A DNA stretch of 64,000 nt from Rikenella sp031551865 (GCA_031551865.1 JAVBMY010000001.1:266124-330123); one strand, 5' to 3'. Counted from the stretch's first letter, positions 51,010 to 59,696 are shown. Notes: generated by a model not told the origin, from the sequence alone. Translations and numbers: made by a program.

Positions 51010-51136
51010 GGCGGTTTGCAGCGGCGGAAACATTCCGGCAGGGATCGTCAGGAAAGAGCTTTACCTCTCTGTCCGTAAAGGCTTTACACCTTTGGCGGGT
51101 TGATGATTGCCCGGGCGGTTCCGCGCTACCGGAGGG

Positions 51137-51168
51137 CAAAGATAACGTCAATTCCGAAAAATCACAAA
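51137..51168 (-). promoter_or_regulatory. Promoter of tRNA-Leu
   Basis: On the minus strand TTTG, 20 bp, then TATCTTTG: a full consensus match. It lies 128 bp before the tRNA 5' end. The leader contains no second tRNA that can be folded. Confidence 0.65.
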
Positions 51169-51365
51169 CAAAATTGAAAAACTCGAAAAAAACTGCGCGG
51201 GGAATTCGTAAAAAATTTTCATATTTGTAATTGGTAGAATTTACCCCGACCCTCCGACCGCCTCATCCAATATTTTGATTAACGGGAGCGTATCTGTTTC
51301 ACCCGGACGTGCCGGATGCGGGAAATGGGAGAGAAAACCAGCCACCTTATTATAAGCTAAATTCA

Positions 51366-52472
51366 ATGCAAGTCAACAAAAGCGGAGCCACGCTCTCCAA
51401 GATCGTGCAGATCGGCGAGAAACTCAAAAAACTGAGCGCCGAAACCGGACAAGAGTACCTGCCCCTGAACCGGGGCGTCAATGCCGTCGTGAACATCGAC
51501 CTGAAGCCTGTAGTGGCCAACATGGATTTCAACTCCAACGACATTCAGGTCTATCCTCCGGGCCCCGGGTTCCCCGCCCTCCGCCAGGCTATCAACAACG
51601 AATACTTCGGCGGCAAATCGTCGGCCGACAACATCCTCGTCACGGCCGGGGGGATGAATGCCCTCGACCTGGTGGTGCAGGCCGTGGGCATGAAAAAGCT
51701 CTACCTGCCGATCTACTACTGGGGCTGCTATTTCCAGATGCTCACCGTGCGCAACATCGGTAATGCCGAATACTACGCCCAGGGCGACCTTGAGTCGATG
51801 ATCCCCGAGCTGCAGGGCAACGCCGTGCTGATTTGCGACCCGGGCAACCCGCTCGGCGAAAAATACGACGACGAGGCCCAGTTCGCCCTGATCAAAAGGC
51901 TCAGCGACGCCGGGATCTCCGTCTTCTTCGACAGCCCCTACCGTCGCATCTTCTTCGGACCGGAGGACACCTACTATCAACGCCTGCTCGAACTTCCCAA
52001 CGTGGTGATCACCGAAAGCTTCAGCAAGTCGGTGGGCCTGAGCGGACAGCGCCTCGGCTTCATCCACACCACCGACAAAACGCTGCACGACGAGCTCGAA
52101 GTGCGCCTGATGTATTGTACCAACGGCGTGAACGCCTTCGCCCAGCAACTCGTGCTGCGCCTGCTCACCACACCTGAGGGAATCAAAGCCTCGAACGACT
52201 TCAAAGAGGCCACCAAACGCGATATCGCCCTTAACATCGAATACCTCCGGAAGCGCGGCCTGCTGGCCACCGAGTTCTATCCCACGAGCGTGCCCAAAGG
52301 CATTTTTGTGATCGTCAAGCGCACCGAGGAAGAGTTGCTCGACCACCGCATCGGCAGCGTGGCGCTTACTTTCTTCACCAAGAGCCAGAAAGAGAAAGCC
52401 GCCGCCTATGCCCGGATTTGCGTGTCGGCGCCGCACGACAAATTCGTCCGTTTCTTCGATGCGGTGAAATAA
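51366..52472 (+). CDS. PLP-dependent aminotransferase (class I/II)
   Basis: 368 residues from the ATG at 51366. A GTG start at 51309 would add 19 non-conserved residues. It is fold-type I: TAGGMNALDLVVQAVG binds the cofactor phosphate, CDPGNPLGEKYDDE is the usual NP-G segment, FFDSPYR has the Asp that pairs with PLP nitrogen, and SFSKSVGLSGQRLGF contains the Schiff-base Lys and the phosphate-binding Arg. The substrate is not identified. It is a single gene, followed by a palindromic repeat. Confidence 0.88.
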   Translation: MQVNKSGATLSKIVQIGEKLKKLSAETGQEYLPLNRGVNAVVNIDLKPVVANMDFNSNDIQVYPPGPGFPALRQAINNEYFGGKSSADNILVTAGGMNALDLVVQAVGMKKLYLPIYYWGCYFQMLTVRNIGNAEYYAQGDLESMIPELQGNAVLICDPGNPLGEKYDDEAQFALIKRLSDAGISVFFDSPYRRIFFGPEDTYYQRLLELPNVVITESFSKSVGLSGQRLGFIHTTDKTLHDELEVRLMYCTNGVNAFAQQLVLRLLTTPEGIKASNDFKEATKRDIALNIEYLRKRGLLATEFYPTSVPKGIFVIVKRTEEELLDHRIGSVALTFFTKSQKEKAAAYARICVSAPHDKFVRFFDAVK

Positions 52473-52514
52473 AAAATCGTAGCGGGGAGACTCTTTCTCC
52501 GTTACCTTTACCCT

Positions 52515-52596
52515 ATGTCATCCCGGGCGTAGCCGGGGGAACCTTTCAAGTAACTTACTTATTGAAAAGTTCCCCCGGCTACGCCCGGGATGACAT
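52515..52596. repeat. Long palindromic repeat (GTCATCCCGGGCGTAGCCGG type)
   Basis: Arms of about 35 bp (52515-52549 and 52562-52596), almost perfectly complementary around 12 bases. Same family as 31763-31850. It follows the aminotransferase gene and may act as its terminator. Confidence 0.85.
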
Positions 52597-52673
52597 GTTT
52601 TTATACGATTGAAAAAAGCACCGAGACACCATCTCTTTTTGCGGCGGATTTTTGTCGATGGGTGGAATGAGAA

Positions 52674-52704
52674 CTTGTTTAGTATTATTATATCGCTATA
52701 TTTG
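52674..52704 (+). promoter_or_regulatory. Promoter of the twin lipoprotein genes
   Basis: CTTG (52674-52677), 19 bp, then TATATTTG (52697-52704). It implies an untranslated leader of about 165 bases before the ATG at 52877, in an AT-rich patch (52660-52750). Confidence 0.6.
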
Positions 52705-52876
52705 TAAATAAATACTTCCTCAAAAATAATAAATATCATTTAATGATGTTTATTGTCTCTCAAAGGGTACGACATCCCGCTGGCCTTTGTTCCGGTCAAG
52801 AAAGGAGGAAACCGCGCCGGAACGTCTCGTCTTGTCAGCCCCTCATTCCGATTTCTTCACTTTAACTTGTACTGTC

Positions 52877-53425
52877 ATGAAAACACGACACTTGCTCGCT
52901 GTTCTCTGTGCTGCCGTATTCGCTGTCGGCTGCCAGAAAGAAACGCTCGACGAGCCGCAACCCGTTACGGCCGCCTCTACCTCGCAGTTCTCCGGAACGG
53001 CCTACCTCTGGATGGGATTCTCTTATATTCCTTTTACCGTCTATTTCGATCAGGACTACAGTCCCGGCTATCATGATACTACCCCTAAAGCCCTCAGTGT
53101 ATCGGGCCCGCAGACCAGCTACGACCTTCCGTATGGGGTTGAGTTGCCTTTTGAGGTGGCGGGAGGATCTGAATTTGGCGGCTGGGATGTCAATCCCAAT
53201 AATGCCATCCCGTTCACGGTGCAGGGCAGGGGTTGTAGTGCCGAGATACTGTCATGCAACTATACCACTCCCCGGGAAGAGTGGCCGGGGCAGTGGCCGT
53301 TGTACCCAGGGCTGAGGTACTACGGTACGATCCGGGTGTGGAACATCACCCGCGAATACCCCAACGTGTGGTTTGACACGGCAGACACCACGATAGGGCG
53401 TCCGGGTATTTGTTTGATCTGGTAA
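52877..53425 (+). CDS. Hypothetical lipoprotein, twin 1
   Basis: 182 residues from the ATG at 52877, chosen for the signal MKTRHLLAVLCAAVFAVGC with lipobox AVGC. The mature N-terminus QKETLDEPQPVTAASTSQFS and the next block GTAYLWMGF are almost identical to twin 2. After that the two diverge but keep a common frame (VYFDQDYSPGY, a GVELPFEV strand, then YYGTIRVWNI). The predicted mature part is beta-rich. No family is recognised. Probably surface or periplasmic. 90 bp separate it from twin 2. Confidence 0.75.
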   Translation: MKTRHLLAVLCAAVFAVGCQKETLDEPQPVTAASTSQFSGTAYLWMGFSYIPFTVYFDQDYSPGYHDTTPKALSVSGPQTSYDLPYGVELPFEVAGGSEFGGWDVNPNNAIPFTVQGRGCSAEILSCNYTTPREEWPGQWPLYPGLRYYGTIRVWNITREYPNVWFDTADTTIGRPGICLIW

Positions 53426-53514
53426 TACAAGGTGTACCCCGGATCTGCACAGGTCCTGGGCAATGCCTTTTCGTATTACCCTGTCAATGTTTAACTTTAA
53501 TCAACTGTTATACC

Positions 53515-54033
53515 ATGAAAACAAAATTTTTCTTTGCGATTGCAGCCTGTGTTGGCATGTTTGCCACAAGTTGCCAGAAAGAAACGCTCGACGAGCCGCA
53601 ACCCGTTACGGCTGCCTCTGCCTCGCAGTTCTCCGGAACGGCCTACCTCTGGATGGGATTCGCCAAGATTCCTTATACCATCTATTTCGATCAGGATTAC
53701 AGCCCGGGATATTACAATACGAGCCCTAAACCCCTGTTTGTAGCGGGGCCCGAGAGCAGCTTTACGTTGCCTTGGGGGGTGCAACTCCCTTATGAAATAG
53801 GGGAATGGAAGTTGACGCCCGAAAACGTACTTCCCATCTCGTCGCTGGTAACCATAGGTTGCAGCGCTCAGATATTGAGCTCGGACTACACGACCGCCCG
53901 CGATGGTTACCCGGGACGAAGGTACTACGGCACCATAAGGGTTTGGAATATTACTACCGAATCTCCCCAGGTATGGTTCCGGCCGCACAATCCTGACATT
54001 GGCGGAGTAGGGGACTTTCTTATTCCCGATTGA
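53515..54033 (+). CDS. Hypothetical lipoprotein, twin 2
   Basis: 172 residues from the ATG at 53515, with signal MKTKFFFAIAACVGMFATSC (lipobox ATSC). The signal differs from twin 1, yet the 33 residues after the lipid-anchored Cys are nearly the same at DNA level. The C-terminal half shares YYGTIRVWNIT and a W-F-rich end. The sharp change in similarity at both edges suggests recent gene conversion or selection on the segment after the Cys. Function unknown. Confidence 0.75.
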   Translation: MKTKFFFAIAACVGMFATSCQKETLDEPQPVTAASASQFSGTAYLWMGFAKIPYTIYFDQDYSPGYYNTSPKPLFVAGPESSFTLPWGVQLPYEIGEWKLTPENVLPISSLVTIGCSAQILSSDYTTARDGYPGRRYYGTIRVWNITTESPQVWFRPHNPDIGGVGDFLIPD

Positions 54034-54068
54034 GATTCTTGAAAGACGGCTTCCTTGACGGATGCTGA

Positions 54069-54980
54069 TTATCCACGATGGGCGGTATAGATAGATGCTA
54101 TGCCGCCCATCAGTTTTTTGGAGATGGGTGCGGAGAAACCCGCAGCAGCCATTTCGGTCTCGAAAGCGGCCCCGTGGGGGAAACTCTCGACCGAGTCGGG
54201 CAGGTAGCGGTACGCCCCTTTGTCGCGCGAAATAAGACGTCCCACGGCCGGAAGAATGCGGCGGAAATAGATCCGGTAGAACACCCCGAGCAGCGACCGC
54301 CGCCGGGGCATCGAGAATTCCAGTACGAATATCCGGCCGCCGGGGCGCACGACACGGTGCATTTCGCAAAGGCCCGCCTGCAGGTCGCCGAAGTTCCGCA
54401 CGCCGAAACCCGCGGTCACACCGTCGAACGTGCCGTCGGCGAAGGGGAGCTGCTCGGCATCGCCCTCGACCATTTCGATCGGGAGGCCCGTTTTGGCGAC
54501 TTTGCCCCGTCCCACGGCCAGCATCTCGGCCGAGAGGTCGACTCCGGTGACGGCGAAGCCCCGCCGGGCCAGAGCGATCGCCAGGTCGCCCGTGCCGGTG
54601 GCCACGTCGAGGATTCTCGGAGCGGAACCGCTTGAGGCCATTATGCCGGTATGAGTTTGTTCGGCTGTCGGCGTGCCCGGGCGGGTGTCCGGCTCTCCCG
54701 GCCGACCCTCTGCCGAAGCTTGTGCCGGGGTCTTTCCCCGGTTGCTGCCGGGATGCAGCGCTGCCGCGGCCATCCGCACCACCCTGGCGCGCCAGCGGCG
54801 GTCGATGCCGAGCGACAGCAGGTGGTTCAGCAGGTCGTAGCGCGGGGCGATGGCGTTGAACATGCCGCGCACCTGCTCTTTTTTCGAGGGATTCGTGTGG
54901 GGATTGTCGGGGGTCAAACCAGGAATGTTATAACTAAAGGTAAACTGAGGTTGTGTGGTGGCCTCGCGGTTAGGGTGCAT
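54069..54980 (-). CDS. menG: Demethylmenaquinone methyltransferase
   Basis: 303 residues from the ATG at 54980. UbiE/MenG family: MFNAIAPRYDLLNHLLSLGIDRRWR, the SAM loop ILDVATGTGDLAIALARRG, EGDAEQLPFADGTFDGVTAGFGVRNF and the C-terminal YRYLPDSVESFP. It methylates demethylmenaquinone to menaquinone, the quinone of anaerobic Bacteroidetes respiration. Residues about 76-122 (HPGSNRGKTPAQASAEGRPG and on) are a Pro/Ala/Gly/Thr-rich insertion between the first helices and the SAM loop that relatives lack. The N-terminal 30 residues are also longer than usual. Confidence 0.93.
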   Translation of the reverse strand: MHPNREATTQPQFTFSYNIPGLTPDNPHTNPSKKEQVRGMFNAIAPRYDLLNHLLSLGIDRRWRARVVRMAAAALHPGSNRGKTPAQASAEGRPGEPDTRPGTPTAEQTHTGIMASSGSAPRILDVATGTGDLAIALARRGFAVTGVDLSAEMLAVGRGKVAKTGLPIEMVEGDAEQLPFADGTFDGVTAGFGVRNFGDLQAGLCEMHRVVRPGGRIFVLEFSMPRRRSLLGVFYRIYFRRILPAVGRLISRDKGAYRYLPDSVESFPHGAAFETEMAAAGFSAPISKKLMGGIASIYTAHRG

Positions 54981-55249
54981 CCGCACAGTTTGGTTGCGGT
55001 CTGCCGTCAGGCAGGCGATACCCGTAGCGAGGGTAAAGCCGCTTGTAAGTTTTGCCGAGCCGGCAGGAGCCTGAGTCCGAGTTTGGCAGCTGTACCGTAT
55101 TGAGCGACGTTAGCCGCGTAATGCCCGTCTCGACGCATTCGCCCCAAGGGGAGCGCGAATTTCTCGGGCGTCAGCCCATCGGCCACCCGCAGGACGCTTT
55201 GCGCGTCCTCGCCGGGTGCCCGATTCTTCCCGATTTGGGACGGTGCTAA
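54981..55249. other. Spacer between the permease and menG
   Basis: 269 bp of GC-rich sequence with short inverted repeats (for example TGCCGTCAGGCAGG near 55004) and no gene or promoter consensus. Both flanking genes are on the minus strand. Confidence 0.5.
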
Positions 55250-56569
55250 TTACTCGAACCGGATCGCCTTGTCCGGGGTCAGGCGCGAGAGGATGGCTGT
55301 CGGCAAGGCCATCAGCAGCGTGATCGCCACGAAGCTGATCGCTTCCAGTATCAGCAGTTGCAGCCAGTCGATGTGTACCGGAACCGTGTCTACCATGTAC
55401 GACGCCTGGTCGAGCGGGATGAGCCCCCATTGTTGCTGCGCCAGGCAGAGGGCCAGGCCGGCCAGCGTCCCCCAAAGCATCCCCCGCACGATGATCCCCG
55501 CGCTCCGTCCCATGAAAATCTCGCGCAACGAGCGGCGGCGCATGCCCAGCGCCCCCAGGATACCGATCGCGGGGGTCTGTTCGAGGATCAGGATCAGCAC
55601 GCCCGAGGTCATGTTCACGGCCGCCACGACAATCATAATCACAATGACGATCGTGGTGTTGAGGCCCAACATGTCGAGCCAGTCGAAGATCCCGGCGTAG
55701 CGTTCGCGCAGCGTGGCGACTTCGAACCCGGCCACTTGCGGCTCGTCTTCCTCGTCGCCGAAGAAGAGGCCGCCTCCGGAAAGGCGCAGTGCGGTGTCCG
55801 CTTCGCCGGCGGGGCGGAGCCCGGCGATCAGCCGCGTGATGTGCCGGGCGGCACTGTCGGGGTCGTACCCGGCCCCGAGGGTGACTTCAAGGGCGCTGAT
55901 CTCTCCGGATTCCCACCAGGCCAGCTCCTGCACGAAAGGCAGCGAGCCGTAGACCAGCAGCTTGTCGAACTCCTCCATGCCGCTGTGGTAGATCCCGCTT
56001 ACGAAGAGCGTGTCGCTGATCGGGACCATGCCGCCCACCATGAGCAGTTGCAGGCTGTCGCCGACTCCGGCCCCGAGCAGGTCGGCCAGCGTGCGTGAGA
56101 TCAGGGCCTCGCGGGACGGAAGGCTCTCGTTGACACGTTCCGGAAGGCGTCCCTCGACTAAATTGGTCTCCAGGAATGTGGTGTCGAACTCGGCACCGAT
56201 GCCTTTGAACAGGATGCCCTGCATCGACAAGCCGGAGCGCACGACACCTGATTTTTCGACCACGCGTTCGAGGTGCGTCACACCAGGCAGGTTGCTGATC
56301 GCTCCGGCCATCATGGTGTCGTAGACCATCGGGGGCTGTTCGTAGGAGTTCTCGGCGCTCAGGCGGGTGAAGGCGGCACTGACACGGATGTCGGCCCCGA
56401 AGCCGGACATTTTGGCTTTAATGCTGTTGCGGAACCCGCCCACCACGGCCAGCGCGATGATCATCACGGCTACGCTCACGGCCACCCCCGCCGTGGCCAC
56501 ACGGCTCATGGTGCGCGACGAACGGCCGCCGTGCCCGATCCGTCGGGCTATAAAGGTTTCGAGTCTCAT
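55250..56569 (-). CDS. ABC transporter permease, LolC/LolE (FtsX) family
   Basis: A 439-residue permease. There is one helix near residue 30 (GVAVSVAVMIIALAVVGGF), a periplasmic MacB-like core domain (about 55-270), then three helices in the FtsX domain (about 300-425: TTIVIVIMIVVAAVNMTSGV, RSAGIIVRGMLWGTLAGLAL, ILEAISFVAITLLMALPTAI). LolC/E extract lipoproteins from the inner membrane. The many lipoproteins in this genome fit such a role. The ATPase is not adjacent. Confidence 0.88.
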   Translation of the reverse strand: MRLETFIARRIGHGGRSSRTMSRVATAGVAVSVAVMIIALAVVGGFRNSIKAKMSGFGADIRVSAAFTRLSAENSYEQPPMVYDTMMAGAISNLPGVTHLERVVEKSGVVRSGLSMQGILFKGIGAEFDTTFLETNLVEGRLPERVNESLPSREALISRTLADLLGAGVGDSLQLLMVGGMVPISDTLFVSGIYHSGMEEFDKLLVYGSLPFVQELAWWESGEISALEVTLGAGYDPDSAARHITRLIAGLRPAGEADTALRLSGGGLFFGDEEDEPQVAGFEVATLRERYAGIFDWLDMLGLNTTIVIVIMIVVAAVNMTSGVLILILEQTPAIGILGALGMRRRSLREIFMGRSAGIIVRGMLWGTLAGLALCLAQQQWGLIPLDQASYMVDTVPVHIDWLQLLILEAISFVAITLLMALPTAILSRLTPDKAIRFE

Positions 56570-56699
56570 TCTTGTGTCGGGGTTTCTCCGGTCGTGTGTT
56601 GTAAAAAGTTAATGCTGAAGGGGAAAAGTTATTTGTGCGGTTTTCCTGCGACGGCCGTGCTGCGCCTCGGGGGTGCGGCCGCTTCTTTTTGCGGAGGGC

Positions 56700-57212
56700 T
56701 TATGACTGCCTGTCCATCTGCGTATTGGCAATCAGCCTTCGGAGTATTTTGTCCACGGCAGCCTCGATGGTGGAGTAGGGCAGGCACTCTTTGGCGATGT
56801 ACGACAGGGCGATGTCGATCCCTTCCGGCCAGGCGCCGCTGAGCGCTGCGCGGGACGGGCTGAGGCGGTAGGCTTCGCGCATCCGGCGGCGCAGCAGGTT
56901 ACGGGCCACGGCGCGTTTGTGGATCTTTTTCCCGACCAGAAACAGCAGGCGGGGCGCGTGGGTTGTGCCGGGTTCCGCAACAGGCGCGGGAGTTCCGGCA
57001 AACGGGATATTCCCGGCCGCCACGCAGGGGCTTTCGGCGGTTTGCCCCCGTTCCGGCAGGCTGGTGCCGGACACTGCTTCCGGCGTTCCGCCCTTACCCG
57101 CCCGCCAGGTACATTTCACGGGATAGGCCAAGAACGCCTCTCCGTCGGCGAAGAGGCGTTCGATGTCGCGCCGGTGCGCTAGTTTTTCTTGTTTGGGGAA
57201 GTGTTGACCCAT
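56700..57212 (-). CDS. rnpA: Ribonuclease P protein component, with insertion
   Basis: 170 residues from the ATG at 57212 (MGQHFPKQEKLAHRRDIERL). The RNase P protein fits the catalytic RNA and helps cleave tRNA 5' leaders. The conserved RNR region is VGKKIHKRAVARNLLRRRMREAYR. Between the N-terminal strands and the core, residues about 39-87 are a Gly/Pro/Ala-rich insertion (GKGGTPEAVSGTSLPERG ...) of almost 50 residues in a protein normally near 120. The upstream Pro/Arg-rich extension of the frame is not believed. Next to hemD and DUF4271, as in other Bacteroidales. Confidence 0.92.
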   Translation of the reverse strand: MGQHFPKQEKLAHRRDIERLFADGEAFLAYPVKCTWRAGKGGTPEAVSGTSLPERGQTAESPCVAAGNIPFAGTPAPVAEPGTTHAPRLLFLVGKKIHKRAVARNLLRRRMREAYRLSPSRAALSGAWPEGIDIALSYIAKECLPYSTIEAAVDKILRRLIANTQMDRQS

Positions 57213-57276
57213 GGTATCGGGGGGAGTGTCCGGCGGTCGCGGCATCCGGACAGTGGGATTCCGTGCGGCCCGGAGG

Positions 57277-58251
57277 TCAGGCGGTTTTGGGAGCGCTTTT
57301 CGGGGTGGCCGCTTTCTTGGATGCGGGCTTGTTTGCGGCCGGTTTTTTTGTGGCCGGAGCTTTGGCGGTGGTTCTGTCGCCCGGGGCGGTTGCTCCGGCG
57401 GTACTTTTGGCCGCGGCGGGATTTTTCGCGGCGGGTTTCTTTGCGTCAGGCTTTGCTGCCGGTTTGGTGGCAACGGGGGCGGCGAAACGGCTCAGGTCGC
57501 CGCCGCTTTTGCGGGTGGCGAGGAATTTGTCGATGGCGGTGGTCAGCGAGGGGAATTCGGGGGTCGGGGCGTAGATGCCGATGGCGATGCCTTGTTCGGC
57601 GGCCTGGGCGGCGGTCGAAGCACCGAGGGCGGCGACGGTCACTCCGGCGGGCACCTCTCCGTTGGCGAGTCCTGCGCCCAGCGCACGCACGTCGCTCGAC
57701 GAGTAGCAGGCCACGATGTCGTAGGCGCTCCAATCGGTACTCCGGGTGTCGGCCGGGATGTTGCGCGCCAGGATGATCTGTGAAAACTTCACTCCGGCTT
57801 TGGCAAGCAGTTGGGGGATTTCGTTTTTGAAGGGTTCGAAAAGGGTGAGCAGGAACTTCTCGTTCTTGTGTTTGTTCACCACATCCATCATTTCGCCGAA
57901 GGTGGCGCCGCTGCCGAAGAATATCTTGCGTTTGCGGTAGACGATGTATTTCTGCAGGTAGAGCGCGATGGCTTCGGTCACGCAGAAGTATTTCATCTCT
58001 TCGGGGATCACGATGCGCGAGGCCTCGCATACGTGGAAGAAGTAGTCGATGCTTTTGCGGTTGGTGAAGATGACGGCGGTGTGGGCCAGCGGGTCGACGC
58101 GCTGGGCCCGGAATTCTTTGGGCGAGAGGCCTTCGATGACGGTCAGCGGATGGAATTCGAGTTGGACGTCGTGTTTGGCGGAGAGTTCCGAAAAGGGGGA
58201 TTTGTCTGAAGCAGGGGTGGGCTGAGAGATGAGTATCTTCTTTGCTTTCAT
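57277..58251 (-). CDS. hemD: Uroporphyrinogen-III synthase-like protein with Lys/Ala/Pro tail
   Basis: 324 residues. Residues 1-255 are a HemD-type two-lobed fold (KILISQPTPASDKSPFSELS, TAVIFTNRKSIDYFF, YCVTEAIALYLQKYI, YDIVACYSSSDVRALG, VTVAALGASTAAQAAEQG). HemD closes hydroxymethylbilane to uroporphyrinogen III. Many Bacteroidetes annotated this way lack full haem synthesis, so a changed role is possible. Residues 258-324 are a repetitive Lys/Ala/Pro tail (KPAAKPDAKKPAAKNPAAAK and on) like histone H1 or other nucleic-acid-binding tails. Confidence 0.8.
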   Translation of the reverse strand: MKAKKILISQPTPASDKSPFSELSAKHDVQLEFHPLTVIEGLSPKEFRAQRVDPLAHTAVIFTNRKSIDYFFHVCEASRIVIPEEMKYFCVTEAIALYLQKYIVYRKRKIFFGSGATFGEMMDVVNKHKNEKFLLTLFEPFKNEIPQLLAKAGVKFSQIILARNIPADTRSTDWSAYDIVACYSSSDVRALGAGLANGEVPAGVTVAALGASTAAQAAEQGIAIGIYAPTPEFPSLTTAIDKFLATRKSGGDLSRFAAPVATKPAAKPDAKKPAAKNPAAAKSTAGATAPGDRTTAKAPATKKPAANKPASKKAATPKSAPKTA

Positions 58252-58260
58252 TAGGCTTTG

Positions 58261-59280
58261 TTACCTTACCGCGAGGGCCATTGCGAAGCTGACGGGTAAA
58301 ATTTCGACGGTGCAAAGGTACAAAATGAATTGGAAATTGGAAAATAACCTCAGCCTGAAGTATCCCCACAACATGGCGGCGTGGTAGAGCAGCAGCAGGA
58401 GCACGCTTCCCAGGGCGATCCAGAGCAGGGTAGACCCGGCGGACCCCAGAATGGACAGTGGGGCGTAGACCAGCGCCAGGGTGGTGAAGTCCATCCGGTT
58501 GAGCAGGCTCATTTCGCGGCGCAGCTCGGGGTGTCCGCCGGCCAGCCCGATCAGGCCGGTCAGGATCTGCTGGTAGAGGATCAGCACGCCGAAAGCGGCC
58601 GCCGAACCCAGGAAGACAAGGTAGGTGCCGGCGCCGGACAACAGGTCGTGCCGGTCGGCCCACGAGGTGAGCAGAAACGAGAAGCAGAGGACGGAAAGCA
58701 ACGCGCCTTCCCAGGTAAAGCGGCCGAAGGAACTGTCCTGCGAGTCGGTGATGCCGAGGGTCGCCCGCACGTTGCCCACGCAACGCACGCACTGCACGAT
58801 GTTACGGCGGAAACGGTACAGGAAATAGCAGTAGACGCACAACAGCAACAGTACGATGGCCGAAGTTTGCCACGAAGGGTTGTTACCTGAGGCCTGCGGC
58901 GCGGGAGTTGCTGTTACGGCTTGCCCGGTGCCCGTTCGTCCGGCACCCGCGTTGCCGCCGGACCCGGCGGCGGGGGCCGTCGCCGATCCGGATCCCCAGA
59001 TCTCGACGGGGCTTCCGGCTTGGGCGAAAGGGTAGAGACTGGCCCCGGTACCCGCCGCCGGACTGATGTCAGAGTCGCCTGGTTGCCGCGCGGTGGTATT
59101 TTTGGCAACTGTCGCCCGGATGCGCGCCGTGAGGGCGGCGAGATCGGTGACCACCGCCTGTTCGCCGCGCCACGCGCCTTCCATCAGCGCCTGCTGTCGC
59201 GCCGCATAGTTCAGCCACAGCGTATCGGGCGCCGGAGGCGCCTCTACGACTGTCCTGTGGTGTGTAATGTGGAGTGGCAT
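58261..59280 (-). CDS. DUF4271 membrane protein
   Basis: 339 residues. The first 60 residues are helical (LWLNYAARQQALMEGAWRGE). Then a low-complexity Gly/Ala/Ser/Thr/Pro stretch (about 62-132) precedes seven or so transmembrane helices (SAIVLLLLCVYCYFLYRF, LSVLCFSFLLTSWADRH, YLVFLGSAAAFGVLILYQQI and so on). DUF4271 proteins are usually next to hemD in Bacteroidetes. Their function is unknown. Only 9 bp separate its stop from the hemD start region, so the two are cotranscribed. Confidence 0.85.
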   Translation of the reverse strand: MPLHITHHRTVVEAPPAPDTLWLNYAARQQALMEGAWRGEQAVVTDLAALTARIRATVAKNTTARQPGDSDISPAAGTGASLYPFAQAGSPVEIWGSGSATAPAAGSGGNAGAGRTGTGQAVTATPAPQASGNNPSWQTSAIVLLLLCVYCYFLYRFRRNIVQCVRCVGNVRATLGITDSQDSSFGRFTWEGALLSVLCFSFLLTSWADRHDLLSGAGTYLVFLGSAAAFGVLILYQQILTGLIGLAGGHPELRREMSLLNRMDFTTLALVYAPLSILGSAGSTLLWIALGSVLLLLLYHAAMLWGYFRLRLFSNFQFILYLCTVEILPVSFAMALAVR

Positions 59281-59299
59281 CGAGAGTGGAGGGTACCGT

Positions 59300-59680
59300 T
59301 CTTTTTCTTATAAAAAAGGGCCGACGCTGGCAGTGAGTGCAATCCGAACAAGTTCGATTGCCCTCGTTTCGGGCGAAGGCTTTGGATGCTACGCATCCAG
59401 CTTGTGCTTGCGTTATGGCGACTGCCTCAGGCAGTAATTATAATCTTCTCAGAGGAAATCTTCTCGAAAGCGAACCTTTGGAGGGATTTCCTCTGAGAAG
59501 ATTATGAGTCACTTCGTGACTCTCGCCGTAGCGAAGATAGGGAAGGAAACGAACCGCCGCCACAACCGGGCGCAATGCAAATTTGTTTGCAAATTGCCAA
59601 GGTGCAAGGCGGAAAAGGCCACGCAGTGGACTTGAGTTTCCAGAGAAGCTTGCATGCGCCGTTTTTTATAAAAAAGCAGC
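59300..59680. repeat. Structured interspersed repeat, copy B
   Basis: Opens with a TTCTTATAAAAAAG palindrome (59303-59318) and closes with GCGCCGTTTTTTATAAAAAA (59656-59676). Bases 59339-59378 equal 2061-2100, and the next 18 bases are nearly the same. Bases 59440-59460 pair perfectly with 59485-59505 around a 24-base loop (TCTCGAAAGCGAACCTTTGG and flanks). The loop resembles that of copy A (CTCTGAAAGTTCACCTTCGA), while the stems share nothing. Further hairpins (GAGTCACTTCGTGACTC at 59506-59522; GCAAATTTGTTTGCAAATTG) follow. Confidence 0.75.
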
Positions 59681-59696
59681 AGTATTCTCGAAATCG

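Noticed and set aside
51010..51136. A second tRNA in the tRNA-Leu leader
   Set aside because: No cloverleaf with matching acceptor arms could be folded from this stretch.
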